Positions 24,815-33,774 are shown, counted from the first letter of the stretch. The stretch: 62,185 nt of DNA from Metabacillus lacus (GCF_009674805.1 NZ_WKKI01000019.1:1-62185); one strand, 5' to 3'. The notes: a model not told the origin generated them from the letters alone. Numbers and translations are program-made.

Positions 24815-25915
24815 ATTTAACCGGATTTCTCTTTGATGAATTCGCACCAACCAAGGAAGCAAATTTAGGGATACAGATTAAGCTTTTCGGCCAGATAGGC
24901 GTAGAAATTCCGCTTAACCTGGGAATATCTTCAAAGAACCCCCTAATAGCCGGAGATATTTCGCCTATGAACCCGAAAAGTTATAAAAGTGAGGCTTTTC
25001 AATGAGTTAACCGGAAATCCTTCCCTTAAATAGCCTGAAATGGTTGGATTTTTTCATTTAACCGGAATGTGTCCGCTTATTTACTTTGGTGAGTCCACCT
25101 TAAACCAGAAATCCAGCTAGGGAGCCGGTTCAAGCTCTTCGGCCAGCAAATAGGCGTAGAAATTCCGCTTAATCTGAAAATATCTTCAAAGAACCCCCTA
25201 ATAGCCGGAGATATTCCGCCTATGAACCTGAAAAGCTATAAAAATGAGGCTTTTCAATGAGTTAACCGGAAATCCTTCCCTTAAATAGCCTGAAATGGTT
25301 GGGTTTTTTCATTTAACCGGAACTCGTCCGCTTATTTACTTTGGTGAGTCCAAAATCCAGTAGGGAGCGGGTTCAAGCTCTTCGGCCAACAAATAGGCGT
25401 AGAAATTCCGCCTATGGACCTGAAAAGCTATAAAAATGAGGCTTTTCAATGAGTTAATCGGAAATCCTTCCCTTAAATAGCCTGAAATGGTTGGATTTTT
25501 TCATTTACCGGAATGTGTCCGCTTATTTACTTTGGTGAGTCCAAAATCCAGCTAGGCACCCTGTTCAAGCTCTTCAGCCAGCAAATAGGCGGAGAAATTC
25601 CGCCTATGGACCTGAAAAGCTATAAATATGAGGCTTTTCAATGAGTTAACCGGAAATCCTTCCCCTTAAAAAGCCAAAAATGATTGGTTTTTTTCATTTA
25701 CCGGAATGTGTCCGCTTATTTACTTTGGTGAGTCCAAAATCCAGCTAGGCAGCCTGTTCAAGCTCTTCAGCCAGCAAATAGGCGGAGAAATTCCGCCTAT
25801 GAACCTGAAAAGCTATAAAAGTGAGGCTTTTCAATGAGTTAACCGGAAATCCTTCCCTTAAAAAGTCAATAATGATTTGGTTTTTGCATTTAACCGGAAT
25901 ACGTCCGCTTATTAT
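24815..25915. repeat. Tandem array of five units, about 192-255 nt each
   Basis: GAGGCTTTTCAATGAGTTA occurs at 24991, 25246, 25438, 25630 and 25823: steps of 255, 192, 192 and 193 nt. Each unit also contains TTTCATTTaACCGGAA, a (C/T)GTCCGCTTATTTACTTTGG block, a TTCAAGCTCTTC block and ATAGGCG(G/T)AGAAATTCCGC. The 255-nt unit has about 63 extra nt containing TCTTCAAAGAACCCCCTAA, absent from later units. Units 4 and 5 contain a perfect 9-bp hairpin (for example 25585-25607). No credible gene is present between 24772 and 26137; the minus ORF at 25745-25960 mostly lies in repeat sequence. Confidence 0.9.
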
Positions 25916-26068
25916 CATCGGCCGTTCCCTGCAGATAACAACATGGATAAGCCTCGCCAACCGTACATGCCTTGCACTTTCTAACTAAAGAAATGCTATA
26001 GATAACCCTTCCTTTTTTCTTAAAATAATCTTAAAATTACGACTATTAAGTCAGCTACTTTAGTATTA

Positions 26069-26115
26069 GCCCGATTTACTGTAGAATAGTAGGTGCATGA
26101 TTGCAAACGTTTTAG
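26069..26115 (+). promoter_or_regulatory. Possible pruA promoter with a degenerate cre-like site
   Basis: TTTAGT (26069-26074) and TAGAAT (26092-26097) are 17 nt apart, a weak sigma-A match. TGCAAACGTTTTAG at 26102-26115 resembles the CcpA operator at its core (AAACG) but fails at the final CA, so catabolite control is only suggested. It sits where the transcript would start, a typical position for a roadblock operator. Confidence 0.3.
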
Positions 26116-26137
26116 ATATAAAAGGAGGCGGATGTAA

Positions 26138-27685
26138 GTGGTTTTACCATACAAGCATGAACCGTTCACGGATTTTTCAGAAGATACAAATAAAAAAGCT
26201 TTTGAGAAATCTCTAAAACTAGTAAATTCATATTTAGGCCAGGACTATCCTTTAGTGATTGGCGGAGAATATATTACAACTGATGATAAAATCGTGTCAG
26301 TGAATCCTTCCAATAAGGAAGAGGTTATTGGGCGCGTTTCTAAAGCAAGCAGAGAGCTTGCAGAAAAAGCTATGCAGACTGCAGATGAGACATTTAAAAC
26401 ATGGCGCAAGGTGAAGCCTGAGGTGCGCGCTGATATCCTTTTCCGTGCAGCAGCGATCATTCGCCGCCGCAAGCATGAATTTTCAGCATTGCTGGTGAAG
26501 GAAGCGGGCAAGCCGTGGAATGAGGCAGATGCAGATACTGCTGAAGCAATTGATTTTCTTGAGTATTATGCAAGACAGATGCTGAAATTAAAAGACGGAA
26601 TGCCGGTGGAAAGCCGTGCGGGTGAATATAACCGCTACAGCTATATCCCTCTTGGTGTTGGCGTGATCATTTCTCCATGGAATTTCCCATTTGCGATTAT
26701 GGCAGGCACAACGGTTGCGGCTATCGTAACAGGAAACACCGTTCTTTTAAAACCTGCTTCTACAACACCTGTTGTGGCAGCTAAGTTTGTAGAAGTTATG
26801 GAAGAAGCCGGACTTCCTAAAGGCGTATTAAACTATGTGCCTGGAAGCGGATCAGAGGTTGGAGACTACCTTGTGGATCATCCGCGCACTCGCTTCATTT
26901 CCTTTACAGGATCACGTGAGGTTGGAACGCGTATTTACGAGCGTGCATCTAAAGTAAACGAAGGCCAAATCTGGCTGAAGAGAGTTATTGCCGAGATGGG
27001 CGGAAAAGACACCATTGTGGTTGACAATGAGGGTGATCTGGAGCTTGCTGCGCAATCTATCGTGGCTTCTGCTTTCGGTTTCTCCGGTCAAAAATGCTCC
27101 GCATGTTCACGTGCTGTCATTCATGAAGATGTGTACGACAGCGTTGTTGAAAGAGTTGTAGAATTAACAAAAGAGCTTTCTGTTAACGATCCTTCAGACA
27201 ACAAGCATTTCATGGGTCCAGTCATAGATCAGGGAGCTTTTGATAAAATCATGAGCTACATCGAAATCGGTAAAGGTGAAGGAACGCTGGCTGCAGGCGG
27301 TGAAGGGGACAGCTCCAAAGGCTTCTTTATCCAGCCGACTGTCTTCACAGATGTTGATCGTTCTGCTCGCATTATGAAAGAAGAAATATTCGGACCTGTT
27401 GTAGCTATTACGAAGGCAAAGAATTTCGACGAAGCGATCGAGATTGCCAACGACACAGAATACGGCTTAACGGGTGCAGTTATTACAAATAACCGCGAGC
27501 ATATTGAACAGGCTCGTGAAGATTTCCATGTTGGAAACCTTTATTTCAACCGCGGCTGTACAGGTGCAATTGTTGGCTATCAGCCATTCGGCGGCTTCAA
27601 TATGTCCGGAACTGATTCAAAAGCGGGCGGGCCAGATTACCTTCTGCTTCATCTTCAGGCGAAAACAACATCAGAAACACTATAA
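26138..27685 (+). CDS. pruA: L-glutamate gamma-semialdehyde (P5C) dehydrogenase
   Basis: A 515-residue aldehyde dehydrogenase closely resembling the Bacillus RocA/YcgN (PutC) enzymes that oxidise pyrroline-5-carboxylate to glutamate with NAD, the second step of proline and arginine catabolism. Seen in the sequence: [14 protein letters not shown] (cofactor and substrate oxyanion asparagine), [11 protein letters not shown] (Rossmann loop), the general base Glu in VIAEMGGKD, the catalytic Cys in [13 protein letters not shown] near residue 321, and [10 protein letters not shown]. The GTG start follows AAAGGAGGCGGATGTAA. Proline dehydrogenase (putB) is not in the window, but two proline symporters lie downstream, supporting a proline-use role. 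Confidence 0.93.
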   Translation: MVLPYKHEPFTDFSEDTNKKAFEKSLKLVNSYLGQDYPLVIGGEYITTDDKIVSVNPSNKEEVIGRVSKASRELAEKAMQTADETFKTWRKVKPEVRADILFRAAAIIRRRKHEFSALLVKEAGKPWNEADADTAEAIDFLEYYARQMLKLKDGMPVESRAGEYNRYSYIPLGVGVIISPWNFPFAIMAGTTVAAIVTGNTVLLKPASTTPVVAAKFVEVMEEAGLPKGVLNYVPGSGSEVGDYLVDHPRTRFISFTGSREVGTRIYERASKVNEGQIWLKRVIAEMGGKDTIVVDNEGDLELAAQSIVASAFGFSGQKCSACSRAVIHEDVYDSVVERVVELTKELSVNDPSDNKHFMGPVIDQGAFDKIMSYIEIGKGEGTLAAGGEGDSSKGFFIQPTVFTDVDRSARIMKEEIFGPVVAITKAKNFDEAIEIANDTEYGLTGAVITNNREHIEQAREDFHVGNLYFNRGCTGAIVGYQPFGGFNMSGTDSKAGGPDYLLLHLQAKTTSETL

Positions 27686-27690
27686 AAGAG

Positions 27691-27717
27691 AAGGCTCCCT
27701 GCTTGGGAGTCTTTTTT
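27691..27717 (+). terminator. Intrinsic terminator after pruA
   Basis: AAGGCTCCC (27691-27699) pairs with GGGAGTCTT (27705-27713) with one G-U pair around a TGCTT loop. The T run is 27712-27717. It ends just before the short leader ORF of the next gene. Confidence 0.9.
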
Positions 27718-27798
27718 ATGGAAAAAAAAGCACAAACTGCTTTCAGCCTCTATAATAAAGGAATGAAAGCAACACTAAATTCTTAAGGAGTGATGACT

Positions 27799-27849
27799 AT
27801 GTATACATTATTCAGTGCATTAAACACCATGGAGGGATTTCGTTTATAA
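27799..27849 (+). CDS. Candidate 16-residue leader peptide upstream of rsgA-like gene
   Basis: A 16-codon ORF, MYTLFSALNTMEGFRL, with a strong ribosome binding site (AAGGAG at 27785-27790, 8 nt before the ATG). It stops 47 nt before the start of the next gene. Its codons near the end contain CATGGAGGG (27828-27836), which can pair with CTCTCTATG (27857-27865), the same segment that can instead pair with the ribosome binding site of the next gene. The layout is that of a translational attenuator. Alternatively it is a remnant of a longer gene. No homologue is recognised. Confidence 0.45.
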   Translation: MYTLFSALNTMEGFRL

Positions 27850-27856
27850 TGAACAT

Positions 27857-27887
27857 CTCTCTATGATATGAAGTAACCATAGGGAGG
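27857..27887 (+). promoter_or_regulatory. Hairpin sequestering the ribosome binding site of the rsgA-like gene
   Basis: CTCTCTATG (27857-27865) pairs with CATAGGGAG (27878-27886): 9 bp, one G-U, 12-nt loop. The Shine-Dalgarno AGGGAGG (27881-27887) for the TTG at 27897 lies in the 3' arm. The competing segment is in the leader ORF (27828-27836). Confidence 0.5.
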
Positions 27888-27896
27888 AAATCGAAA

Positions 27897-28955
27897 TTGA
27901 TTTTATTAGAGAATCTGGGTTGGAAAGAATTTATTACGGGCAAGGAAGACTGCTTGAGGGAGGGACTAGTTCCCGGGCGTGTGACACTTGAGCATAAAAG
28001 AATCTACAGAGCAGTCACTGAAAAAGGGGAGATACTGGCTGAAGTTGCCGGGAAAATGAGGTATCATGCTGGAGGACGGGAAGATTACCCTGCAGTAGGC
28101 GACTGGGTACTGCTTCAACCCCGCTGGGAGGAAGGAAAAGGGACCATTCACAGCATTCTTCCGAGAAAAAGTAAGTTTTCAAGAAAAATGGCAGGCCAGA
28201 CAACAGAGGAACAGATCGTAGCGGTAAACGTGGACACTGTTTTTATTGTGATGGCTTTAAATAATGATTATAACGTACGAAGGCTTGAAAGATATTTAAT
28301 TCTTGCTTGGGAAAGCGGTGCCAGCCCTGTCATTGTGCTAAACAAAGCTGACCTTTGTGAGGATACCGGTGAGATGCTGCGTCAAACGGAGCTTGCGGCA
28401 GCCGGGGTGCCAATTCATTTAATCAGTGCCCTGCATGATGACATCAGCAGCTTAGCTGCATACGCAGGCAGCGGGCAGACCGTCGCGTTAATCGGTTCGT
28501 CAGGCGTGGGCAAGTCCACTCTCATAAACAGGCTGCTTGGGAAAGAGCATTTGGAAACACAGGAGGCAAGGGCAGGCGACGACCGGGGCAGGCATACAAC
28601 GACGCATCGGGAGCTGGTAGCTCTGCCTTCCGGTGGCTGCATGATTGATACACCCGGCATGAGAGAACTTCAATTATGGAGTGCAAGTGACGGGTTTGAT
28701 GATACGTTCGAAGACATAACAGAGCTTGCAGCTTACTGCCAGTTTTCAAACTGTACTCATAACACCGAACCCAATTGCAGCATCACATCTGCTATAGAAG
28801 AAGGAACCCTGTCATCAGAGAGATTTGTAAGTTATCAAAAGCTTCAAAAAGAGCTGCACTTTCTTGCAAGAAAAGAAGACAAACGTGCTCAGGCTGAAGA
28901 AAAGGCAAAATGGAAGCAGCTTTCTAAAAATGCTAAACAGTTTAAAAAGAGATAG
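27897..28955 (+). CDS. rsgA: RsgA-family ribosome biogenesis GTPase (probable second copy)
   Basis: A 352-residue circularly permuted GTPase of the RsgA (YjeQ/YloQ) family, which checks the decoding site of maturing 30S subunits. The N-terminal OB fold (VTLEHKRIYRAVTEKGEILAEV, YPAVGDWVLL) precedes G motifs in permuted order: G4 VLNKADL, G1 IGSSGVGKSTLINRL near residues 198-212, G2 RHTTTH and G3 DTPGMREL. The zinc motif follows (CQFSNCTHNTEPNC). It is longer than B. subtilis YloQ (298 residues) and not in the yloQ context, so it is probably a paralogue; the family member next to prkC lies elsewhere if present. The TTG start has AGGGAGG 9 nt upstream, inside a hairpin. Confidence 0.85.
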   Translation: MILLENLGWKEFITGKEDCLREGLVPGRVTLEHKRIYRAVTEKGEILAEVAGKMRYHAGGREDYPAVGDWVLLQPRWEEGKGTIHSILPRKSKFSRKMAGQTTEEQIVAVNVDTVFIVMALNNDYNVRRLERYLILAWESGASPVIVLNKADLCEDTGEMLRQTELAAAGVPIHLISALHDDISSLAAYAGSGQTVALIGSSGVGKSTLINRLLGKEHLETQEARAGDDRGRHTTTHRELVALPSGGCMIDTPGMRELQLWSASDGFDDTFEDITELAAYCQFSNCTHNTEPNCSITSAIEEGTLSSERFVSYQKLQKELHFLARKEDKRAQAEEKAKWKQLSKNAKQFKKR

Positions 28956-29168
28956 TAAGATTGTGAGTGGGGTTTGTTATAATGTAGTATAAAAGCAATT
29001 AGAGTTAAAAAAGCTCATTCCAAGCCATTGTCATGATTATCTATCAGTTTAATGAAATCTGATGGAGACCAGAGAATAAATTTAAATCCAATATGACCTG
29101 GGGAAAAGTTAAATCATCTTTAGATCCATTTATAGCTACTCTATATAAATATAAAGGAGTAACGATTT

Positions 29169-29327
29169 ATGAGAAATAAAACTATCTTTTTCTTATTGGT
29201 ATTAATAGGTCTGTTTTTTACTTATCTAGCTGTTATGGAAAAGGGCGGTATTGATATGAATATTGGCTATGGTTTTGTTGCTTTGGTCGCTTACGTTGAA
29301 AGTTATATAGCTTTGAAGAAGAAATAA
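29169..29327 (+). CDS. Small two-helix membrane protein (52 residues)
   Basis: A 52-codon ORF with an excellent ribosome binding site (AAAGGAGT at 29153-29160, 8 nt before ATG). The product starts MRNKTIFFLLVLIGLFFTYL, has a short polar loop with EKGGIDM, then a second hydrophobic segment GYGFVALVAYVESYIAL, and ends in KKK. Two membrane helices with basic ends are predicted. No family is recognised. It stands alone: 213 nt after the rsgA-like gene and well before the putP leader. It is most likely a real small gene of unknown role. Confidence 0.6.
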   Translation: MRNKTIFFLLVLIGLFFTYLAVMEKGGIDMNIGYGFVALVAYVESYIALKKK

Positions 29328-29473
29328 ATCATTTGTTTTTACACAGTTTTATGCTTACGTATTATAAAGTAGAAAGTTTCAATTACCGCATCACCTTAGT
29401 TGCATAACTAAGCGCAATACCACAACCTAATTCGGCTTCAAAAACCAGCTTCACCAGTATAATAACCCATATC

Positions 29474-29510
29474 GGGGATGTCCATTTACTTTAAGTGGGC
29501 ATCCCCTTTA
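29474..29510 (+). terminator. Strong hairpin, probable terminator of the small membrane gene
   Basis: An 11-bp stem (29474-29484 with 29496-29506, one G-U pair) and an 11-nt loop, followed by TTTATTG. The stem is very stable; the T tract is short. Confidence 0.6.
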
Positions 29511-29725
29511 TTGTTAATTGATAGGCCAACTTCGAGACAAAATGAAAGATTTCCAAAAGAGCAAAAGGAGATTATCATTGCTTAAACAAATGTTTGATTA
29601 AGCATATTTAATCATAAAAAAGAATAGACTTGCAGAAATATGAATCTTCATCAAGAGATTTATTTGTTATAATGGAAGGAAATTTGTATACTTAATAATA
29701 TTTAAATTTTGCTAAAAAATTAGTG

Positions 29726-29739
29726 TGTAAGCGGTTTCT
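29726..29739 (+). promoter_or_regulatory. cre-like CcpA operator upstream of putP
   Basis: TGTAAGCGGTTTCT matches the CcpA operator consensus TGWAARCGYTWNCW at 13 of 14 positions (G replaces Y at position 9). It lies 17 nt before the ATG of the small ORF preceding putP, so CcpA bound here would block transcription of a proline-uptake unit during growth on preferred sugars. Regulation is inferred from the motif only. Confidence 0.5.
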
Positions 29740-29755
29740 TTGAGGAGGTGAAAGA

Positions 29756-29857
29756 ATGGGGATAACAGTGCCGACACTGCTTCTGCTGCTGGTTCCTATG
29801 CCATTGTTAATTGTTTTGTCACTGCTGTCATTTTTGAGGAGAGAGGAGAGAAATTAA
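29756..29857 (+). CDS. 33-residue membrane peptide directly coupled to putP
   Basis: A 33-codon ORF with a consensus ribosome binding site (GAGGAGGTG at 29742-29750). The product MGITVPTLLLLLVPMPLL then IVLSLLSFL ends RREERN: a single hydrophobic helix with a charged cytoplasmic tail. Its TAA stop abuts the ATG of putP with no gap, and the putP ribosome binding site (GGAGAGAGGAGAG) lies in its last codons, so the two are translationally coupled. Small hydrophobic subunits accompany several sodium/solute symporters; this one may be an accessory peptide or only a coupling leader. No family name is recognised. Confidence 0.65.
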   Translation: MGITVPTLLLLLVPMPLLIVLSLLSFLRREERN

Positions 29858-31342
29858 ATGTCAACACCAACAATTGTAACCTTTATTGTCTACCTGGTGG
29901 GCATGCTGGGGATTGGACTTATGTTTTATAAGTATACAAATAATCTATCAGATTATGTCCTGGGAGGTAGGACGCTTGGCCCCGGGGTTGCCGCGCTGAG
30001 TGCAGGTGCTTCTGATATGAGCAGCTGGCTGCTGTTGGGATTGCCGGGCTATGCCTATACAGATGGCTTTGATGCACTTTGGATTTGCGTTGGTTTGTCT
30101 ATTGGGGCATTTTTAAACTGGCACTATGTGGCCAGAAGGCTTAGAACTTACACCGAAATTGCCAGTGATTCCATTACGGTTCCGGATTATCTTGAAAACC
30201 GCTTTAAAGACAGGACGAAAGTGCTTCGCGTTATCTCTGCATTTGTTATTTTAATATTCTTTACTTTTTATGCGTCATCAGGTCTTGTCGGCGGGGCCAT
30301 TTTGTTTCAAGAAACATTCAGGATGGAGTACAATACTGCACTGTTGATTGGGGCACTTGTCATTATATCCTATACTTTTCTCGGCGGCTTCCTTGCCGTC
30401 AGCTGGACAGATTTCTTTCAAGGAATACTAATGTTCCTTGCTTTAATCATCGTTCCGATTGTAGCGATTACAGAAATGAATGGCTGGGGATCAACTGTAT
30501 CGGCAGTGTCGGAGATCAATCCAGGTCTTCTCGATGCTTTTGACAGCCTGTCCACGCTTGGCATCATTTCATTGCTGGCTTGGGGTCTGGGTTATTTCGG
30601 GCAGCCGCATATTATCACTCGTTTTATGGCCCTCAAGTCAACGAAGGATATTCCGAAAGCAAAGTTGATCGGTATGTCTTGGATGGTTATTTCGCTGTTC
30701 GGAGCTGTGTTTACCGGGCTTGCGGCAATTGCGTACTTTGCCGGCAATGAACCTGACAACCCGGAGAAGGTTTTTATCCTGTTTGCTGATATTCTTTTTA
30801 ATCCTTGGGTATCTGGAATTTTGATTGCCGCCATTCTATCGGCGATTATGAGCACCATTGATTCTCAGCTGCTGGTGTCGTCCAGTGCAATTGCAGAGGA
30901 TTTTTATAAAGCAATCATAAGAAAAAATGCCTCTGAAAAAGAGCTTGTATGGATTGGAAGAATTGGTGTGGTGGTAATAGCCATCATCGCTGTCGTGCTT
31001 GCAATAGGAGCAAATCCGGCGAATGAAAATGCTTCATCCATATTAAGTCTTGTCAGCTATGCATGGGCAGGCTTTGGAGCAGCATTTGGGCCGGTTATTC
31101 TGCTTTCCTTGTTCTGGAGAGGAATGAATGGAAAAGGAGCGCTGGCCGGTATTTTGACAGGTGCAGTGACGGTGGTCGTCTGGACACTGCTGACTGATGC
31201 AGGTATCATTAAATTCAAATTGTACGAAATTGTACCGGGCTTTATTCTGGCTGTGCTTGCCATTTATCTGGTTTCAATGCTGACTCACGGGCCTGATAAA
31301 GATATTCAGGAGCAGTTCGATCAGGTGAAGGCTGCCGGATAA
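29858..31342 (+). CDS. putP: Sodium/proline symporter PutP
   Basis: A 494-residue sodium:solute symporter with about 13 membrane helices. Family marks are [32 protein letters not shown] near residues 30-61 (sodium and proline site), [59 protein letters not shown] near 325-343, and [21 protein letters not shown]. It imports proline with sodium; with pruA nearby and a cre-like site upstream, a nutritional role is likely. It shares substantial identity with the convergent paralogue at 31430-32911. Its terminator is shared with that gene. Confidence 0.92.
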   Translation: MSTPTIVTFIVYLVGMLGIGLMFYKYTNNLSDYVLGGRTLGPGVAALSAGASDMSSWLLLGLPGYAYTDGFDALWICVGLSIGAFLNWHYVARRLRTYTEIASDSITVPDYLENRFKDRTKVLRVISAFVILIFFTFYASSGLVGGAILFQETFRMEYNTALLIGALVIISYTFLGGFLAVSWTDFFQGILMFLALIIVPIVAITEMNGWGSTVSAVSEINPGLLDAFDSLSTLGIISLLAWGLGYFGQPHIITRFMALKSTKDIPKAKLIGMSWMVISLFGAVFTGLAAIAYFAGNEPDNPEKVFILFADILFNPWVSGILIAAILSAIMSTIDSQLLVSSSAIAEDFYKAIIRKNASEKELVWIGRIGVVVIAIIAVVLAIGANPANENASSILSLVSYAWAGFGAAFGPVILLSLFWRGMNGKGALAGILTGAVTVVVWTLLTDAGIIKFKLYEIVPGFILAVLAIYLVSMLTHGPDKDIQEQFDQVKAAG

Positions 31343-31383
31343 GATCCTGCTTAAGATCATTGATAAAGAGTTGTGAAAGACAA

Positions 31384-31418
31384 AAAAATCCCGCTGAGCA
31401 TTGCTGAGCGGGATTTTT
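31384..31418. terminator. Bidirectional terminator between convergent symporter genes
   Basis: AAAAATCCCGCT and AGCGGGATTTTT flank a short inner helix, giving A- and T-rich tails on both sides (A tract 31382-31388, T tract 31414-31418). It can end the putP transcript on plus and the opuE-type transcript on minus. Confidence 0.9.
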
Positions 31419-31429
31419 GATCTGCAATA

Positions 31430-32911
31430 TTATTTACGTTCGTCTTCCAATGTTTCTTCCATTTCGTCAAACTTGTTTTGAACTTTTCTGGATGGATCGG
31501 CAGTAAAGCGGCTGACTGCGATTACTGCAAGCAAGCTCAGGAAGAAGCCTGGAATCATTTCGTACATGAATGCTTTTAAAGGCGGAATGCTGATCCAGAT
31601 GATGACAGTAATGGCACCGACGAGCATGCCTGCCAGCGCCCCCCATTTGGTCATTTTCTTCCAGTATAAGCTTAACAGGATAGCGGGACCAAACGCAGCT
31701 CCAAACCCTGCCCATGCATTTCCGACTAGTCCGAGAATGGTATCGTTGGGATGGTAGGACATGAAAATCCCTGCAAGTGCGACGACTAACACAGCAATTC
31801 TACCGATCAAAACCCATTCCTTGTCTGTAGCTTCCCTGCGGAAGAAGGATTTATAGAAGTCCTCTGTTAGTGCACTTGATGTAACAAGCAGCTGTGAAGA
31901 AATGGTGCTCATAATGGCTGCAAGAATGGCTGCAAGCAGGAAACCTGTGATGTAGGGGTGAAATAACACCTGAGAAAACACGATGAAAATGGTTTCCGGA
32001 TCCGAAAGTGTAATGGCTGTATTTTGGACGTATGCAATTCCAATTAAGCCTGTGAACATGGCCCCGATGATGCTGACAATCATCCATGTCATACCGATAC
32101 GTCGTGCAGGCTTCAGTTCCCGTACATTTTTAATTGCCATAAAGCGGACGATAATGTGCGGCTGTCCGAAATACCCGAGTCCCCATGCCAGGAAGCTGAG
32201 AATACCGAGAAAAGAAGTTCCTCTGAACAAGTCCAGCAGGGATGGATCTATTTCGCGGATGGTATCAAAGGTTGTGGTTACGCCGCCTAAGTTAGTAAAA
32301 GCCACAGCCGGCACGAGAATCAGGGCGATAAACATAATGCATCCCTGAACAAAGTCTGTTAAGCTGACCGCCAAAAATCCCCCGAAAAGAGTATAGGCGA
32401 CAACCACACCTGCTGTGATGAATAAACCTGTGCGATAATCAAGCCCGAATGCAGACTGAAACAGCGTTCCGCCTGAAACTAGCCCGGCTGAGGTGTAAAG
32501 CGTGAAAAAAACGATGATGACGATTGCTGATATAAACCGGAGGATTCTGGATGTATCTTTGAAGCGGTTTTCAAAGAAATCCGGTATTGTAATAGAATCG
32601 TTCGCTACTTCCGTATAAGTGCGCAAACGCGGAGCCAGAATCAAATAATTTACATATGCACCAATGGTAAGTCCGATGGCAATCCACATGCTGGAAAGGC
32701 CTGTAGCATACATGGCACCCGGAAGGCCCATGAGCATCCAACCGCTCATATCGGATGCTCCTGCGGACAATGCGGTCACAGCAGGGCCAAGTCCCCTTCC
32801 GCCCAGCATATAGCCGGATATGTCGTGTGTTGATTTTTTATAGGCATACAAGCCGATGGCAAGCATTCCTATAAAATACAATGCAAGTGTGATACCTGTT
32901 TCAAAAGCCAC
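31430..32911 (-). CDS. opuE: Sodium/proline symporter, OpuE/PutP type
   Basis: A 493-residue sodium/proline symporter on the minus strand with the same landmarks as its convergent neighbour: [73 protein letters not shown] and [19 protein letters not shown]. Its genomic place between the camS region and gatCAB corresponds to B. subtilis opuE, the osmoprotective proline importer, so that role is inferred; sequence alone does not separate OpuE from PutP. The GTG start at 32911 has GGAGAG 5 nt upstream; the open frame extends 17 codons further without support. The C-terminus is acidic ([12 protein letters not shown]). Confidence 0.88.
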   Translation of the reverse strand: MAFETGITLALYFIGMLAIGLYAYKKSTHDISGYMLGGRGLGPAVTALSAGASDMSGWMLMGLPGAMYATGLSSMWIAIGLTIGAYVNYLILAPRLRTYTEVANDSITIPDFFENRFKDTSRILRFISAIVIIVFFTLYTSAGLVSGGTLFQSAFGLDYRTGLFITAGVVVAYTLFGGFLAVSLTDFVQGCIMFIALILVPAVAFTNLGGVTTTFDTIREIDPSLLDLFRGTSFLGILSFLAWGLGYFGQPHIIVRFMAIKNVRELKPARRIGMTWMIVSIIGAMFTGLIGIAYVQNTAITLSDPETIFIVFSQVLFHPYITGFLLAAILAAIMSTISSQLLVTSSALTEDFYKSFFRREATDKEWVLIGRIAVLVVALAGIFMSYHPNDTILGLVGNAWAGFGAAFGPAILLSLYWKKMTKWGALAGMLVGAITVIIWISIPPLKAFMYEMIPGFFLSLLAVIAVSRFTADPSRKVQNKFDEMEETLEDERK

Positions 32912-33227
32912 TGTATCTCTCCTTTTTTCAGCTTTTTCCATAAGGCAGAAAGCATGCCTCAAGGGTTGTTAACTTTCAACCATGCTTCGGTTAACTAACC
33001 TAACAAACATCCTCAGTTATATCAAGGCGAAGCCATTAAGTATGAAAGATTAAGAATCTCTATGACCTGACTCATCACACAGATGAAAGCGATTACTCAA
33101 AAAAATAAAATAGAACTATTCTGAAAATGAAAATACCGGACTCTTACAAATTTAGGAGCGGGGCTTTCTAACAATTCCATTCATTAGGCATATATTATGG
33201 TAAGTATTGCTGAAGGAGCTGGTAAGT
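32912..33227. other. Divergent intergenic region (opuE-type gene and hsp20)
   Basis: 316 nt containing the control regions of two divergent genes. GGTTAACTAACC (32989-33000) and nearby GTTAAC repeats are seen, and TATATTATGG (33191-33200) could hold a -10 for hsp20, but no convincing -35 or sigma-B pair was found on either strand. No ORF. Confidence 0.5.
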
Positions 33228-33602
33228 ATGCAGAACAACAGAGGGCCGATGAGGCTGATGAATGATTTTTTTTCCCAGCGGCCGAAAAAAACGCTGCTTG
33301 ATACACTGGATGATTACTTCAGAGGGGGAGAAGAGCAGCACGCATTTGCAGTTACTACCAATGAAGGGCAAACTCATTTTACTGTAACGGCAGAGCTTCC
33401 GGGTGTCCCAAAAAGGGATATTTCCCTGGAGTTACACGGGCAAAATCTTAATATTTCCGCTGTGAAGAATTCCAGAAAGCGAACACAAATCATCTCCCTC
33501 CCTTATTATGTACAAACAAAAGGGATGAGGGCTGTACACCGGGACGGAGTGCTGAAGGTTCATTTTCTGAAGCAGCAGTCCAGGAAGATTGAGATTGATT
33601 AG
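33228..33602 (+). CDS. Small heat-shock protein, Hsp20/alpha-crystallin family
   Basis: A 124-residue Hsp20-family protein, an ATP-independent holdase that binds unfolding proteins. After a 40-residue N-terminal arm with NDFFSQRPKKTLLDTLDDYF, the alpha-crystallin domain begins FAVTTNEGQTHFTVTAELPGV, includes DISLELHGQNLNIS, and ends with the conserved A-x-x-x-x-G-V-L strand, here HRDGVLKVHFLK near 104-115. The start ATG 33228 has GAAGGAG at 33211-33217; spacing is 10 nt. A TTG upstream at 33207 is less likely. It appears to be a single-gene unit. Confidence 0.85.
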   Translation: MQNNRGPMRLMNDFFSQRPKKTLLDTLDDYFRGGEEQHAFAVTTNEGQTHFTVTAELPGVPKRDISLELHGQNLNISAVKNSRKRTQIISLPYYVQTKGMRAVHRDGVLKVHFLKQQSRKIEID

Positions 33603-33774
33603 AGGGTTTAGGTATTCTTGCTTAAATTAAGAAAAAATATGGTGCTTTTGATTTGGGTAAAATTGGTTCTTTTGAATCTAATTTCCTGTATTTACAATAT
33701 CTTAAACAATCCTTTAAATTTCCCTCATGCTGTATTGATAGATTTGGCTTGAGAGAAAATTAGGGAGGTTTAAG

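Larger units (their letters stand above)
29328..29755. other. 428-nt intergenic region before the putP unit
   Basis: AT-rich. It contains an 18-nt palindrome CTTAGTTGCATAACTAAG (29395-29412); a strong hairpin GGGGATGTCCA/TGGGCATCCCC (29474-29484 with 29496-29506), which probably ends the upstream small-gene transcript although only TTTATTG follows; and a cre-like site at 29726-29739. No ORF with a ribosome binding site was found. Confidence 0.6.

Noticed and set aside
25745-25960. 71-residue minus-strand ORF
   Set aside because: Most of it lies inside the last unit of the tandem array and it lacks a ribosome binding site.
26102-26115. Firm cre site upstream of pruA
   Set aside because: The core matches, but the last two consensus bases do not; kept only as a weak suggestion within the promoter entry.
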